Source of the DNA: Frankia sp. AgB1.9
GTDB taxonomy: Bacteria > Actinomycetota > Actinomycetes > Frankiales > Frankiaceae
Length of the DNA: 64,000 bases
NCBI RefSeq assembly: GCF_016786355.1
Contig: NZ_JADWYX010000002.1
Coordinates: 106,534 to 170,533, forward strand
Direction of reading: 5' to 3'
Below are positions 53,531-61,402 of the stretch, piece after piece (within the stretch, counting starts at the first letter, position 1; every line of letters begins with the position of its first letter). Position numbers and translations under genes: made by a program. The notes beneath the pieces were generated by a model. That model worked only from the letters and a program-made list of their open reading frames with translations. It did not search any database and was not told the DNA's origin.

Positions 53531-54251
53531 TCCAGGCCGGCTGCGCCGCGAGCTACTGTCCCTGCTGGCGGACCGGTCCGGAGACGCCTCCTCGCTGGAC
53601 CGGCTGTGCGGGGGCGTCGTGTCGGCCCTGCCGGTGGACGGGGCCGCGATCGCGGTGACGTCCGACGCCGCCATCCGGGTCTACGGCGGCGCGAGCGACC
53701 CGATCACCGCCCGCCTCGACGATCTTCAGTTCACCCTCGGGGAGGGGCCCGGCTGGGACGCGGTCCGCCACCGGCGCCCGGTGCTCGTCGCGGACCTCGC
53801 CGGGCCGTCCGGGCGTCGCTGGCCGATGTTCGCTCCCGCCGTCCTGGCCGCCGGCTTTCGGGCGGTCTTCGCCTTCCCACTGCAGATCGGCGCGATCCGG
53901 CTGGGTGCCCTCGGTCTCGTGCGGGCGCGGGCCGGCCCGCTCGGCGACGACACGCTGGCGGACGCGTTGGTCGTCGTCGACGTCGCCGCGCTGACGCTCC
54001 TGGACACGCAGACAGCCGACCCGCCCGGCACGGCCGATCCGTCAGCTGGGCTGGTCCCGGACGCCCTCGGGCTGTACCGGGCCGAGGTCCACCAGGCGAC
54101 CGGGATGCTGATGGTGCAGCTCGGGGTCAGCGCGCAGGTGGCCCTCGTCCGGCTGCGCGCGCACGCCTACGCCGCCGGGCAGACGGTCGACGAGGCCGCC
54201 CGGGACGTCGTCGCACGCCGGCTGCGCCTCGACGCGGGCCCGCCCGGATGA
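53505..54251 (+). CDS. GAF and ANTAR domain-containing regulator, first copy
   Basis: 248 residues from GTG 53505 (GTG at 53523 is also possible). GAF domain about 30-170, with the conserved LGEGPGWDAVRHRRPVLVADL and FAFPLQIGAIRLGALGLVRA. The C-terminal ANTAR RNA-binding domain (about 185-240) has EVHQATGMLMVQLGVSAQVALVRLRAHAYAAGQTV, matching the two-helix bundle with the AxGxxM motif. Such proteins antiterminate transcription on hairpin RNA in response to ligand. It follows the desaturase with overlap and precedes a second GAF-ANTAR gene, so these three are likely one transcript. Confidence 0.88.
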   Translation: MSVRERVSDPGRLRRELLSLLADRSGDASSLDRLCGGVVSALPVDGAAIAVTSDAAIRVYGGASDPITARLDDLQFTLGEGPGWDAVRHRRPVLVADLAGPSGRRWPMFAPAVLAAGFRAVFAFPLQIGAIRLGALGLVRARAGPLGDDTLADALVVVDVAALTLLDTQTADPPGTADPSAGLVPDALGLYRAEVHQATGMLMVQLGVSAQVALVRLRAHAYAAGQTVDEAARDVVARRLRLDAGPPG

Positions 54252-54303
54252 TGGGGTGTGGGAACCCCTCGCGGGACGGTCAAGGCGGGTGTGGAGGACG
54301 AAG

Positions 54304-55062
54304 GTGGTCCACGAACAGCAGCTGACTGAGGCGTTCGTCAGCCTGGCCGACAGCCTGGTCGCCGACTACGACGTCGCGGATCTGCTGCACCGGCTGGCCG
54401 ATCACTGCGTCACCCTGCTCGACGTCGCGGCCGCCGGTCTGCTGCTGGCCGACCAGCGCGGCAGCCTGCAGGTCGTGGCGGCCTCCTCGGAGACCAGCCG
54501 GCTGCTCGAGCTGTTCCAGCTCCAGCACGACCAGGGACCGTGCCTGGACTCCTACCGCACGGGCACGGCCGTCACCGTCCCCGACGTCGCCCTGGCCACC
54601 GACCGCTGGCCGATCTTCGCGGCCGAGACGCTGGCCGCCGGCTACCAGTCGGTCCACGCGCTCCCGATGCGGCTGCGCGACGACGTGATCGGCACGTTGA
54701 ACCTGTTCGGCGCCCGCCCCGGCCGCCTCGCCGACGCCGACGCCCGCGTCGGCCAGGCGCTCGCGGACGTGGCCACGATCGCCATCCTGCAGGAACGCGC
54801 GATCCGCCACCGCGAGATGCTCGCCGAGCAGCTACAGAACGCGCTCACCAGCCGGATCGTCATCGAACAGGCCAAAGGGGTACTCGCGGAACGTGGCCGC
54901 CTCGACATGGACGAGGCGTTCGACCGCCTGCGCCGCCACGCCCGCAACACCAACACCCGCCTCACCGACCTGGCCCGCGACATCGTCGCCGGGACGGTCG
55001 ACAGCACCGCCGTGCTGACCCCCCAGCCCCGGCGCCAGCCAGGCCCAGGGTCTACGGCCTAG
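54304..55062 (+). CDS. GAF and ANTAR domain-containing regulator, second copy
   Basis: 252 residues starting with GTG, seven bases after GGAGG; an earlier GTG (54256) is open but lacks a site. GAF about 12-165 has LQHDQGPCLDSYRTGTAVTV and VHALPMRLRDDVIGTLNLF. ANTAR about 180-235: LQNALTSRIVIEQAKGVLAERGRLDMDEAFDRLRRHAR shown in overlapping parts, with the canonical IEQAKGVLAE motif. It is more conserved than the first copy and should bind structured RNA. The pair may form a heterodimer or sense different ligands. Confidence 0.9.
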   Translation: MVHEQQLTEAFVSLADSLVADYDVADLLHRLADHCVTLLDVAAAGLLLADQRGSLQVVAASSETSRLLELFQLQHDQGPCLDSYRTGTAVTVPDVALATDRWPIFAAETLAAGYQSVHALPMRLRDDVIGTLNLFGARPGRLADADARVGQALADVATIAILQERAIRHREMLAEQLQNALTSRIVIEQAKGVLAERGRLDMDEAFDRLRRHARNTNTRLTDLARDIVAGTVDSTAVLTPQPRRQPGPGSTA

Positions 55063-55069
55063 GCGGCGC

Positions 55070-55315
55070 TCAGGACAGGCCGGTGGCGGCGGAGGCCTCG
55101 GCGAGCGACGGCCAGTCGCGGCCCATCATCACCCAGCCGTCGTGGCCCGCCAGCGGGCTTTTGGGATCGTGCACCTTGACCTGCCAGCTGCCCGGGCTGG
55201 TCTCCCTGGCGAGCGCGGCCTTGCCGTCGCACGTCCCGTACTGGCTACCGAGCACAGCCGGCGACGTGGTGGAAGTCGGAGACGCTGAAGGCGCGGAACC
55301 GTTCTGAGCGGACAT
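55070..55315 (-). CDS. Possible small hypothetical protein
   Basis: 81 codons from ATG 55315. The C-terminal half (GSQYGTCDGKAALAR, SWQVKVHDPKSPLAGHDGWV, MMGRDWPSLAEA) has natural amino acid composition, but no family or signal is recognised; it could also be a fragment of a larger lost gene. It converges on the second GAF-ANTAR gene with seven bases between stops. The 247 bases between its start and the binding-protein gene (55316-55562) show no convincing gene. Confidence 0.35.
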   Translation of the reverse strand: MSAQNGSAPSASPTSTTSPAVLGSQYGTCDGKAALARETSPGSWQVKVHDPKSPLAGHDGWVMMGRDWPSLAEASAATGLS

Positions 55316-55562
55316 GAGGGCCTTCACAGAAGAGAGGCCACCGAGGTGCCCAACGTCGAGCCAGAACGCTCAACGGGACCGCGATGGCGAGGCGCGGCAG
55401 CCCGTCCGGGCCAACTGTTCGCCAACGGGTCCAGCCTACGCCGAGCCCGTCCAGCGGACCTCTCGAGAACGTCGCGATCAGCCCGGCGGAGGGTCCAGCC
55501 GCACCTGATCTGGTGGATTCGGGCGCCTCGGGGCAACACCAAACCCACCAGATCCGCGGCGG

Positions 55563-56558
55563 TCAGGTGGTGGCGGCGGCCTTGGCCAGGACCGGCTTGA
55601 GCTGCTCCAGCTGCCACGGGATGTTGAGGATCGTCGGGTTGTTGACCGCGCCCGCGGTGAAGGCGTCGACCTCCAGCACCCGTCCCGCCTTGACGGCCGG
55701 GATGTCGGTGAACAGCTTGTTCGCGTCCATCTCGGTCTTCAGGTCCGGCGTCGCGTACCCGATCAGCAGGAAGTCCGCGTCGAGCGCGCCGAGCTTCTCC
55801 ATGCTCAGCTCCCGGTCCACCACGTTGGCGCTCACGCCGGGCGCGAGCTTCATCCCGAGCTCGGAGTAGAGCTGGACCGACACGGTCTTCGGGTCGTCGA
55901 TCACCGCGAGGCCGCCGGACTCGTAGTAGAACGAGTAGCTGAACGTCTTGCCGGCGAGGCCGGGCAGGTCCGTCCTGACGTCCTGGATGGACTTCTCGGT
56001 CGCGGCGATCGCCTTCTGTTCGTCGGCGTCGCGACCGACGGCCTTGCCGATGATGGTGCTGTTCTCCTGCCAGGTCGCGAGGCCGGCGTCATCCGTGTAG
56101 CCGACGGTCGGCGCGATCTTCGAGAGCCGGTCGTAGTAGTCCGCCAGGCCGTAGAAGTTCGTGGCCAGGATCAGGTCCGGGTGCAGCGAGGCGATCTGCT
56201 CGAGGTTCAGGTCGCCGCTGGTGTCGAGGGCCGTGCTCTTCGACAGGTCGATCTTGCCCGAGAGCCAGGGGAAGACGCCGTCGGGCTTGTACTCGTTCTT
56301 CGCGTACGCGATCGGCGTGATGCCGAGCGTCGCCAGGGTGTCCTCCTCATAGCTGAGCGCGATGATCCGCTTCGGCTGGGCCGGGACGACCGTCGTGCCG
56401 AACTTGTTCTTCAGCGAGACGGGGAAGCTGCCCGCCGCCGCGCTCGCCGGCGCCGTGCCGCTGCCGCTGTCGCCACCGCTGCTGCCGCAGCCGGCCGCCG
56501 CGGCCAGCGCGGTGACGGCAAGGATCACCGCCACAAGAAGTCTCAGTCTGTGTCGCAC
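55563..56558 (-). CDS. Iron-siderophore ABC transporter substrate-binding lipoprotein (FepB/FhuD fold)
   Basis: 331 residues. Signal peptide with lipobox ending AAAGC, acyl Cys C24. The mature protein has TTVVPAQPKRIIALSYEEDTLATLGITPIAYAKN, IASLHPDLILATNF and the long spine helix before the second lobe (DADEQKAIAATEKSIQDVR), all typical of type III metal-chelate binding proteins. It should capture a ferric siderophore outside the membrane. It is the last visible gene of the NRPS operon (58 bases after the first adenylation gene), so the siderophore made by this operon is its likely cargo. No permease or ATPase is within the window. Confidence 0.9.
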   Translation of the reverse strand: MRHRLRLLVAVILAVTALAAAAGCGSSGGDSGSGTAPASAAAGSFPVSLKNKFGTTVVPAQPKRIIALSYEEDTLATLGITPIAYAKNEYKPDGVFPWLSGKIDLSKSTALDTSGDLNLEQIASLHPDLILATNFYGLADYYDRLSKIAPTVGYTDDAGLATWQENSTIIGKAVGRDADEQKAIAATEKSIQDVRTDLPGLAGKTFSYSFYYESGGLAVIDDPKTVSVQLYSELGMKLAPGVSANVVDRELSMEKLGALDADFLLIGYATPDLKTEMDANKLFTDIPAVKAGRVLEVDAFTAGAVNNPTILNIPWQLEQLKPVLAKAAATT

Positions 56559-56616
56559 TGCCGTCTCGTTTCCATGGTCAGGCCGCGCGCCAACGGCACG
56601 CGGAGTGTGGTGGTTT

Positions 56617-58248
56617 TCAGGACAAATTCGGGAGGGTCAGCGCTCGGCGGTCGATCTTGCCGCCTGCGGTGACCGGCAGCGTGCCGAGTACCGTCACGAC
56701 GCTCGGCACCATGTACGGGGGAAGCTGGGTGGCACACCAGGCCAGCACCTCGTCGGCGACAGGCCGGTCGGCATGGACGCGGTCCAGGTCGGGGACGACG
56801 AACGCGAGGAGCCGGGGCGCCGCGGTGTCCTGGGAGAGCACGACCGCCGCCCGCCGAACCCACGGGTGTGCGGCCAGCGCGGCCTCGACCTCCTCCAGCT
56901 CCAGCCGCATCCCGCGGATCTTCACCTGGTTGTCGGCGCGGCCCACGAACTCCAGCCAGCCGGCCGTGGCGTTCCAGCGGGCGAGGTCGCCGGTCCGGTA
57001 CATCCGCGCGCCGCCGCCGGCGAACGGGTCGGCGACGAATCGCGCGGCGGTCATCGCCGGGTTGTGCACGTAGCCACGGCCGAGCAGAAATCCGGCCACA
57101 TAGAGCTCGCCGACCTCGCCGTCCGCGACGGCTTCCAGTCGGTTGTCGAGAAGGTGCAGCTGGGTGTGCGGATTGGGCCGGCCGATCGACGCGGCGAGGC
57201 GCTCCGCGCTGTCCCGGTAGATGACGTGGGAAACGCCGATCGTCGTTTCGGCCGGGCCGTAGCCGTGGTAGAGCGCGGTGCCGAGCTGGCCGCGGAAACG
57301 GGTGAAAAGCGCCGGCGTCAGCACCTCTCCCCCGCACCAGACATGGCGCAGCGACGCGAGCGCAGACGTCCCTTCCGCCGCCTCCAGAACAATGTCGAGC
57401 ATCGACGAGACGAGATAGACGAAGGTGACCCGCTCCTGCTCGATCAGATCGACCAGATAACCCGGGTCGATCTCACCGTCCGGCTCCGCCACGATGACCC
57501 GGCCGCCGCGGACCAGGGGCAGCAGGATCTCGTTGATGGAGATGTCGAACGACAGCGGCGCCTTGAACAGGGACGCGTCGTCCGGGCCGAAACCGAACAG
57601 GTCATCGGCCTGCCACCGCAGCCGTTCGGCGATGGCGTCCTGGCGGATCATCGCCCCCTTCGGGGTACCGGTCGACCCGGAGGTGAACATCACGTAGGCC
57701 AGCCCGGCCGGCGGGGTCGGCAGGTCGAGCGGCTCGCCCGACTCCCCGGCCCAGGACCAGGCGCCCAGGCTGGCCGGGACCGCGGGAAGGCCGTCGGCCA
57801 GCTCACCGGAGGCGGCCTCTGCGCCGGCGACGACCAGCCGTGCCCGCGCCTCGGCGAGCACCTGGCGGCGGCGAGCCTCGGGCCAGGACGGCTCGACCGG
57901 GACGAACGCTCCGCCGGCGGCCAGCACCGCGAGCACCGCGATGACCATCTCCGCGGACCGGACCAGCCGGATGCCGACGATGTCCTCCGGGCCGAGGCCG
58001 CGGGCGCGCAGGGCACGGGCGAGCTGGAACACCCGCGTCCCGAGCTCCCGGTAGGTCAGCCGCCCCTCCGGCGCCACGAGCGCGGGCGCGTCGGGTGACC
58101 TCCGGACCTGGGCGGTGAACAGATCGGCGACGGTCGTGGTGGCCGGGGGCACGCTGAAGTCGTTCCAGTCTTTCAGCGCCGTGCGCCCGCCGGCCGTCCC
58201 GACGGGCGCCAGACCGTCCTCATAGCGCGAACTCACAACCATTCCCAT
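56617..58248 (-). CDS. Stand-alone NRPS adenylation domain, predicted hydroxyornithine-type substrate (A1)
   Basis: 543 residues with the core motifs: YVMFTSGSTGTPKGAM (A3), FKAPLSFDISINEI (A4), GYGPAETTIGV (A5), GELYVAGFLLGRGY (A6), YRTGDLARW (A7), GRADNQVKIRGMRLE (A8), and the final catalytic Lys in AGGKIDRRAL (A10). There is no carrier (T) domain. Aligning by hand to GrsA gives the ten-residue specificity code D I N Y W G G I G K, which I know for N5-formyl-N5-hydroxyornithine. The substrate could be an isosteric N-nitroso-hydroxylamine (graminine). It lies 33 bases after the SznF-like gene. An MbtH partner is encoded two genes upstream. Confidence 0.9.
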   Translation of the reverse strand: MGMVVSSRYEDGLAPVGTAGGRTALKDWNDFSVPPATTTVADLFTAQVRRSPDAPALVAPEGRLTYRELGTRVFQLARALRARGLGPEDIVGIRLVRSAEMVIAVLAVLAAGGAFVPVEPSWPEARRRQVLAEARARLVVAGAEAASGELADGLPAVPASLGAWSWAGESGEPLDLPTPPAGLAYVMFTSGSTGTPKGAMIRQDAIAERLRWQADDLFGFGPDDASLFKAPLSFDISINEILLPLVRGGRVIVAEPDGEIDPGYLVDLIEQERVTFVYLVSSMLDIVLEAAEGTSALASLRHVWCGGEVLTPALFTRFRGQLGTALYHGYGPAETTIGVSHVIYRDSAERLAASIGRPNPHTQLHLLDNRLEAVADGEVGELYVAGFLLGRGYVHNPAMTAARFVADPFAGGGARMYRTGDLARWNATAGWLEFVGRADNQVKIRGMRLELEEVEAALAAHPWVRRAAVVLSQDTAAPRLLAFVVPDLDRVHADRPVADEVLAWCATQLPPYMVPSVVTVLGTLPVTAGGKIDRRALTLPNLS

Positions 58249-58281
58249 CTGTCGGCGAAGAAACGTGGCGCTCGGCCGGTC

Positions 58282-59709
58282 CTAGAACTTCAGGTACATC
58301 TCGTCCGGAATGATCGGCTGGTGGTACGTACACACTCCGGACAGCACCGTGGAGCCGTGCAGCCGCGACTTCGGGATGAGAATCTTGTCGCCGTCGCTCA
58401 GCGAGATCTTGTGTGTGACGTTGTTCCAGAAATGCATGTCGCCGGACTCGATCATGACCAGCCGGTGTTCGTCGTGGACGTGCGTCGTCGACGTCTCGTC
58501 GCAGGACTCGACGAACGTGTCCAGATCGACCTCGATGCCCTCGGACGTGAGGTAGGCGTCGATCGCCCTGGCCTTCGCCTTGTGCTCGTCGATCGCGTCC
58601 GCCCAGGCCAGCTGCGCGGCGAGGTCGCGGTCCCACAGCCGGGCGAGGTGGGCCGCGTCGGCGAAGCCCGCGCGGAAGTCGGCCAGGGCCGCGCCGCCGG
58701 ACAGCGCGAGCAGCGGACCCAGCAGCGAGTCGACCAGCTCGTCCAGCCCGGCCGGGGTGAGGGCGGCCGAGCCGAGGAGGTCCGGCCGGTGGCCTAGGCC
58801 CTCCTCGACCGCGTCGGCCCAGGCCCCGGCGGTGACCGCCGCGTCAAGGCGCTGGTGCACGAACGTACCGAGCAGCTCGGCATGCCGGCGCGGCGCGCGG
58901 GACAGCTGGTGCAGGTGGTTGCCCCGGGCCAGCGACGTGTTCAGGTACAGCTGCCAGTACGCGCCGACGGACGGGGTGAGGCCGGCCGCGGCGAGCAGGT
59001 CCGTCCAGCTGGCCGAGCTCGCCACCCAGCGCTGGTAGTCGTCGAGCAGCAGCGCCCGGGCAGCGGGGTGGGCGAGGTCGTACTCGCCGAGCGCGCCGCG
59101 CCCGATCGCCGTGCGCGCCGCGGGCAGGTAGGCCGAGAGCTGGAGCAGCGCGAACGTCGTCGCCTCGCGCCGGTCGCGGGTGGCACGCAGCACCGCGAAC
59201 GCGTCGCCCGGATGGTCACGGCGCTCCTCCCAGTAGCCGCGCAGCTCCCGGCGCAGGACGTCGAGCGGGTCCCCGGCCACCGGGCCGTCCGGGCGAGCCG
59301 TGGCCAGGAAGGAGAACAGGTGGCGTTCGAGGACCGGCTGGGCGAGCGTGGCGCGCAGCCGGTTCGCCGGGCCGTAGAAGTCGGCGCCGTCCCGGTCGGC
59401 GGCCTCGTTGCGGCTCGGCGGCAGGTAGAGCAGGTCCGCGTCGTAGATGTTGCGCAGCATCCGGTGGCCGAGCAGACCGGAGAGCTTCAGCACGTCGTCG
59501 GCGGGCAGCTCGGTCCCGTAGTCCAGCCAGCCCAGGTCGGCGGGCCGGACCGGGCGCCGGTAGGGGTCGGCCTCGGTGGTCAGCTCCTCCCACTCGGCGG
59601 CGCGGAAGGCCGGGTTGGCCGCGAACGCGCGGACCAGCGCGTGCGCGCCTTCACCGTGCTGCGCGGCCTCGACCAGGTCGGCCAGCGTCATCGTCTGGTC
59701 GGGGGTCAT
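58282..59709 (-). CDS. SznF-like N-N bond-forming protein: degenerate HDO domain plus C-terminal cupin
   Basis: 475 residues, the length of SznF. The N-terminal part shares the SznF pattern PYRRxxRP, LDY, YxADL and FYGPANR; the middle has YWQLYLNTSL (251-260) and NxxH. The cupin (about 395-470) keeps the His triad: H410 and H412 in TTHVHDEH and H451 in RLHGST. In contrast, by hand alignment, the diiron ligands of SznF are replaced: E189 by A197, E215 by D224, H225 by S234, and the HxxxDxxH of helix alpha is absent (no His between residues 308 and 353). It therefore probably lacks the oxidase step but keeps the cupin chemistry. ATG overlaps the upstream adenylation gene stop; GGAGGA precedes it. 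Confidence 0.82.
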   Translation of the reverse strand: MTPDQTMTLADLVEAAQHGEGAHALVRAFAANPAFRAAEWEELTTEADPYRRPVRPADLGWLDYGTELPADDVLKLSGLLGHRMLRNIYDADLLYLPPSRNEAADRDGADFYGPANRLRATLAQPVLERHLFSFLATARPDGPVAGDPLDVLRRELRGYWEERRDHPGDAFAVLRATRDRREATTFALLQLSAYLPAARTAIGRGALGEYDLAHPAARALLLDDYQRWVASSASWTDLLAAAGLTPSVGAYWQLYLNTSLARGNHLHQLSRAPRRHAELLGTFVHQRLDAAVTAGAWADAVEEGLGHRPDLLGSAALTPAGLDELVDSLLGPLLALSGGAALADFRAGFADAAHLARLWDRDLAAQLAWADAIDEHKAKARAIDAYLTSEGIEVDLDTFVESCDETSTTHVHDEHRLVMIESGDMHFWNNVTHKISLSDGDKILIPKSRLHGSTVLSGVCTYHQPIIPDEMYLKF

Positions 59710-61400
59710 CGGTTCCTCCTGCTGTGACTGGGCACGAGCGCGGCGACGGCGCGGCGGTCGATCTTGCCGGCCACCGTCAACGGCAGCTCGGCGAGCGGGA
59801 CGAAGACCTCCGGGACCATGTGCCGGGGCAGCCGCTCGGCCAGCCAGGCGCGCAGCGCGGCCGCCTCGGGCTGGACCGCCCCGCCCTGGCGCACGTGGTA
59901 GGCGCGCAGCTCGTCCGTCCCGGCCTGGCCCGTGGCGAGCACGACGACGGCCTGGCGGACCCCGGGGTGGCGGGCCAGCACGTCCTCGATCTCCTCCAGC
60001 TCCACCCGGAAGCCGCCGATCTTGACCTGGTTGTCGGCCCGGCCCACGAACTCGATCTCCCCGTCGGCCCGGAACCGGGCCAGGTCCCCGGTCGCGTACA
60101 TCCGGCCGCCCGGGTCCTGGCTGAACGGGTCGGGCACGAACCGGTCGGCGGTGCGACGCGGGTCGTTGAGGTAGCCGCGGGCGAGCGGCAGCCCGCTGAC
60201 GAACAGCTCGCCGACCGCGCCGACCAGCACCGGGTTGTACTCGTCGTCCAGGACGCGGATCGTCGTGTTCGGGTTCGGGCGGCCGATCGAGACGCGTGCC
60301 TCGGGGGCGCCCGGCTCGAACACCCGGGAGGAGACGCCGATCGTCGCCTCGGCCGGCCCGTAGCCGTGGACCATCCGCGCGTCCCAGCGGTCCAGGAACC
60401 GGCGGTAGAGCTCGTCGGGCAGCACCTCGCCGCCACACCAGACGTGTCGCAGCGACCGCCCGGCCGCGGCGGCCTCCGGGCGGTCGAGCATCGCGCCGAG
60501 CAGGGACGTCCCGACATAGCAGAACGTCACCGCGTGCTCGCGGATGATCTCCAGCAGCGCGCCCGGGTCGCCGCCGGCCCGCGGCGGCGCCACCACGAGG
60601 CGCGCCCCGGTCGTCAGCGGCAGGAAGATCTCGTTGATCGAGATGTCGACACCCAGCGGCGCCTTGTGCAGCAGGACGTCGGCGGCCGTCAGGCCGAGCA
60701 GGTCGGCCTGCCAGCTCAGCCGGTTACAGATCGCCTGATGGCGGATCATCACCCCCTTGGGCTCGTTGGTCGACCCCGAGGTGTAGATCACGTAGGCCAG
60801 GTTCTCCATGTCGACGCCGAGGTCCGGGTCAGGCGCCGCGCCTGGGCCCGGCGCCGGGCGGGCGGGCGGGAGCGGCTCGACCGGCCGACCGGCCGCGTCC
60901 AGCCGGATCACCGGCACGTTCCCGGTCGGCGGGGCGTCGGCCGGATCGGCGGCCGGCAGGTCGGGCAGGGTGACGCCGGGCCGGGTGAGCACCGCCGCGA
61001 TCCCGGCCCCGCCGGCGACGGCCACGAGGCGCCGGTCCGGCCAACCGGACTCCAGCGGGACGAAGGCGCCGCCGGCGCGCAGCACGCCGAGCAGCGCGAC
61101 CGTCAGCGCGGCCGACCGCGGCACGCAGACCCCGACGGTCACCTCCGGGCCGACGCCCGTGGCGCGCAACCGGGCGGCGACCTCGTCGGCCCGACGTTCC
61201 AGCTCGGCGTAGGTAAGGGTGACGGCCGGGCCGCCGCCGTCGTCGAGGCCGACCACGGCGACCGCGTCGGGCGTCCGGCGGGCCTGGTCCGCCACCAGGG
61301 CGCTCAGCGAGCGGTCGACGAGCGGGCTGACGGGCCCGGCCGACCAGTCGTCGGCGACGGGCGAGGGTGTTGTGGGCGTGGTGGGCCGGGTCGAGACCAT
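59706..61400 (-). CDS. Stand-alone NRPS adenylation domain, same predicted specificity (A2)
   Basis: 564 residues with all core motifs: LAYVIYTSGSTNEPKGVMIR (A3), HKAPLGVDISINEIF (A4), GYGPAEATIGV (A5), GELFVSGLPLARGY (A6), YATGDLARF (A7), GRADNQVKIGGFRVE (A8), and VAGKIDRRAV (A10). No carrier domain. The specificity residues again read D I N Y W G G I G K, identical to A1 although the two proteins differ widely elsewhere, so they are not a recent duplication. A glycine/proline-rich insert lies around residues 170-205. It starts two bases after the YqcI-MbtH gene stop and overlaps the SznF-like gene by four bases. Confidence 0.9.
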   Translation of the reverse strand: MVSTRPTTPTTPSPVADDWSAGPVSPLVDRSLSALVADQARRTPDAVAVVGLDDGGGPAVTLTYAELERRADEVAARLRATGVGPEVTVGVCVPRSAALTVALLGVLRAGGAFVPLESGWPDRRLVAVAGGAGIAAVLTRPGVTLPDLPAADPADAPPTGNVPVIRLDAAGRPVEPLPPARPAPGPGAAPDPDLGVDMENLAYVIYTSGSTNEPKGVMIRHQAICNRLSWQADLLGLTAADVLLHKAPLGVDISINEIFLPLTTGARLVVAPPRAGGDPGALLEIIREHAVTFCYVGTSLLGAMLDRPEAAAAGRSLRHVWCGGEVLPDELYRRFLDRWDARMVHGYGPAEATIGVSSRVFEPGAPEARVSIGRPNPNTTIRVLDDEYNPVLVGAVGELFVSGLPLARGYLNDPRRTADRFVPDPFSQDPGGRMYATGDLARFRADGEIEFVGRADNQVKIGGFRVELEEIEDVLARHPGVRQAVVVLATGQAGTDELRAYHVRQGGAVQPEAAALRAWLAERLPRHMVPEVFVPLAELPLTVAGKIDRRAVAALVPSHSRRNR

Positions 61401-61402
61401 CG

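Noticed and set aside
56617..61400. First reading of the A-domain code as D I N Y V C G I G K
   Set aside because: It came from shifting the alignment by one at the GGE block; anchoring on the conserved GG at positions 301-302 gives W299 and G301, so the code is DINYWGGIGK in both.
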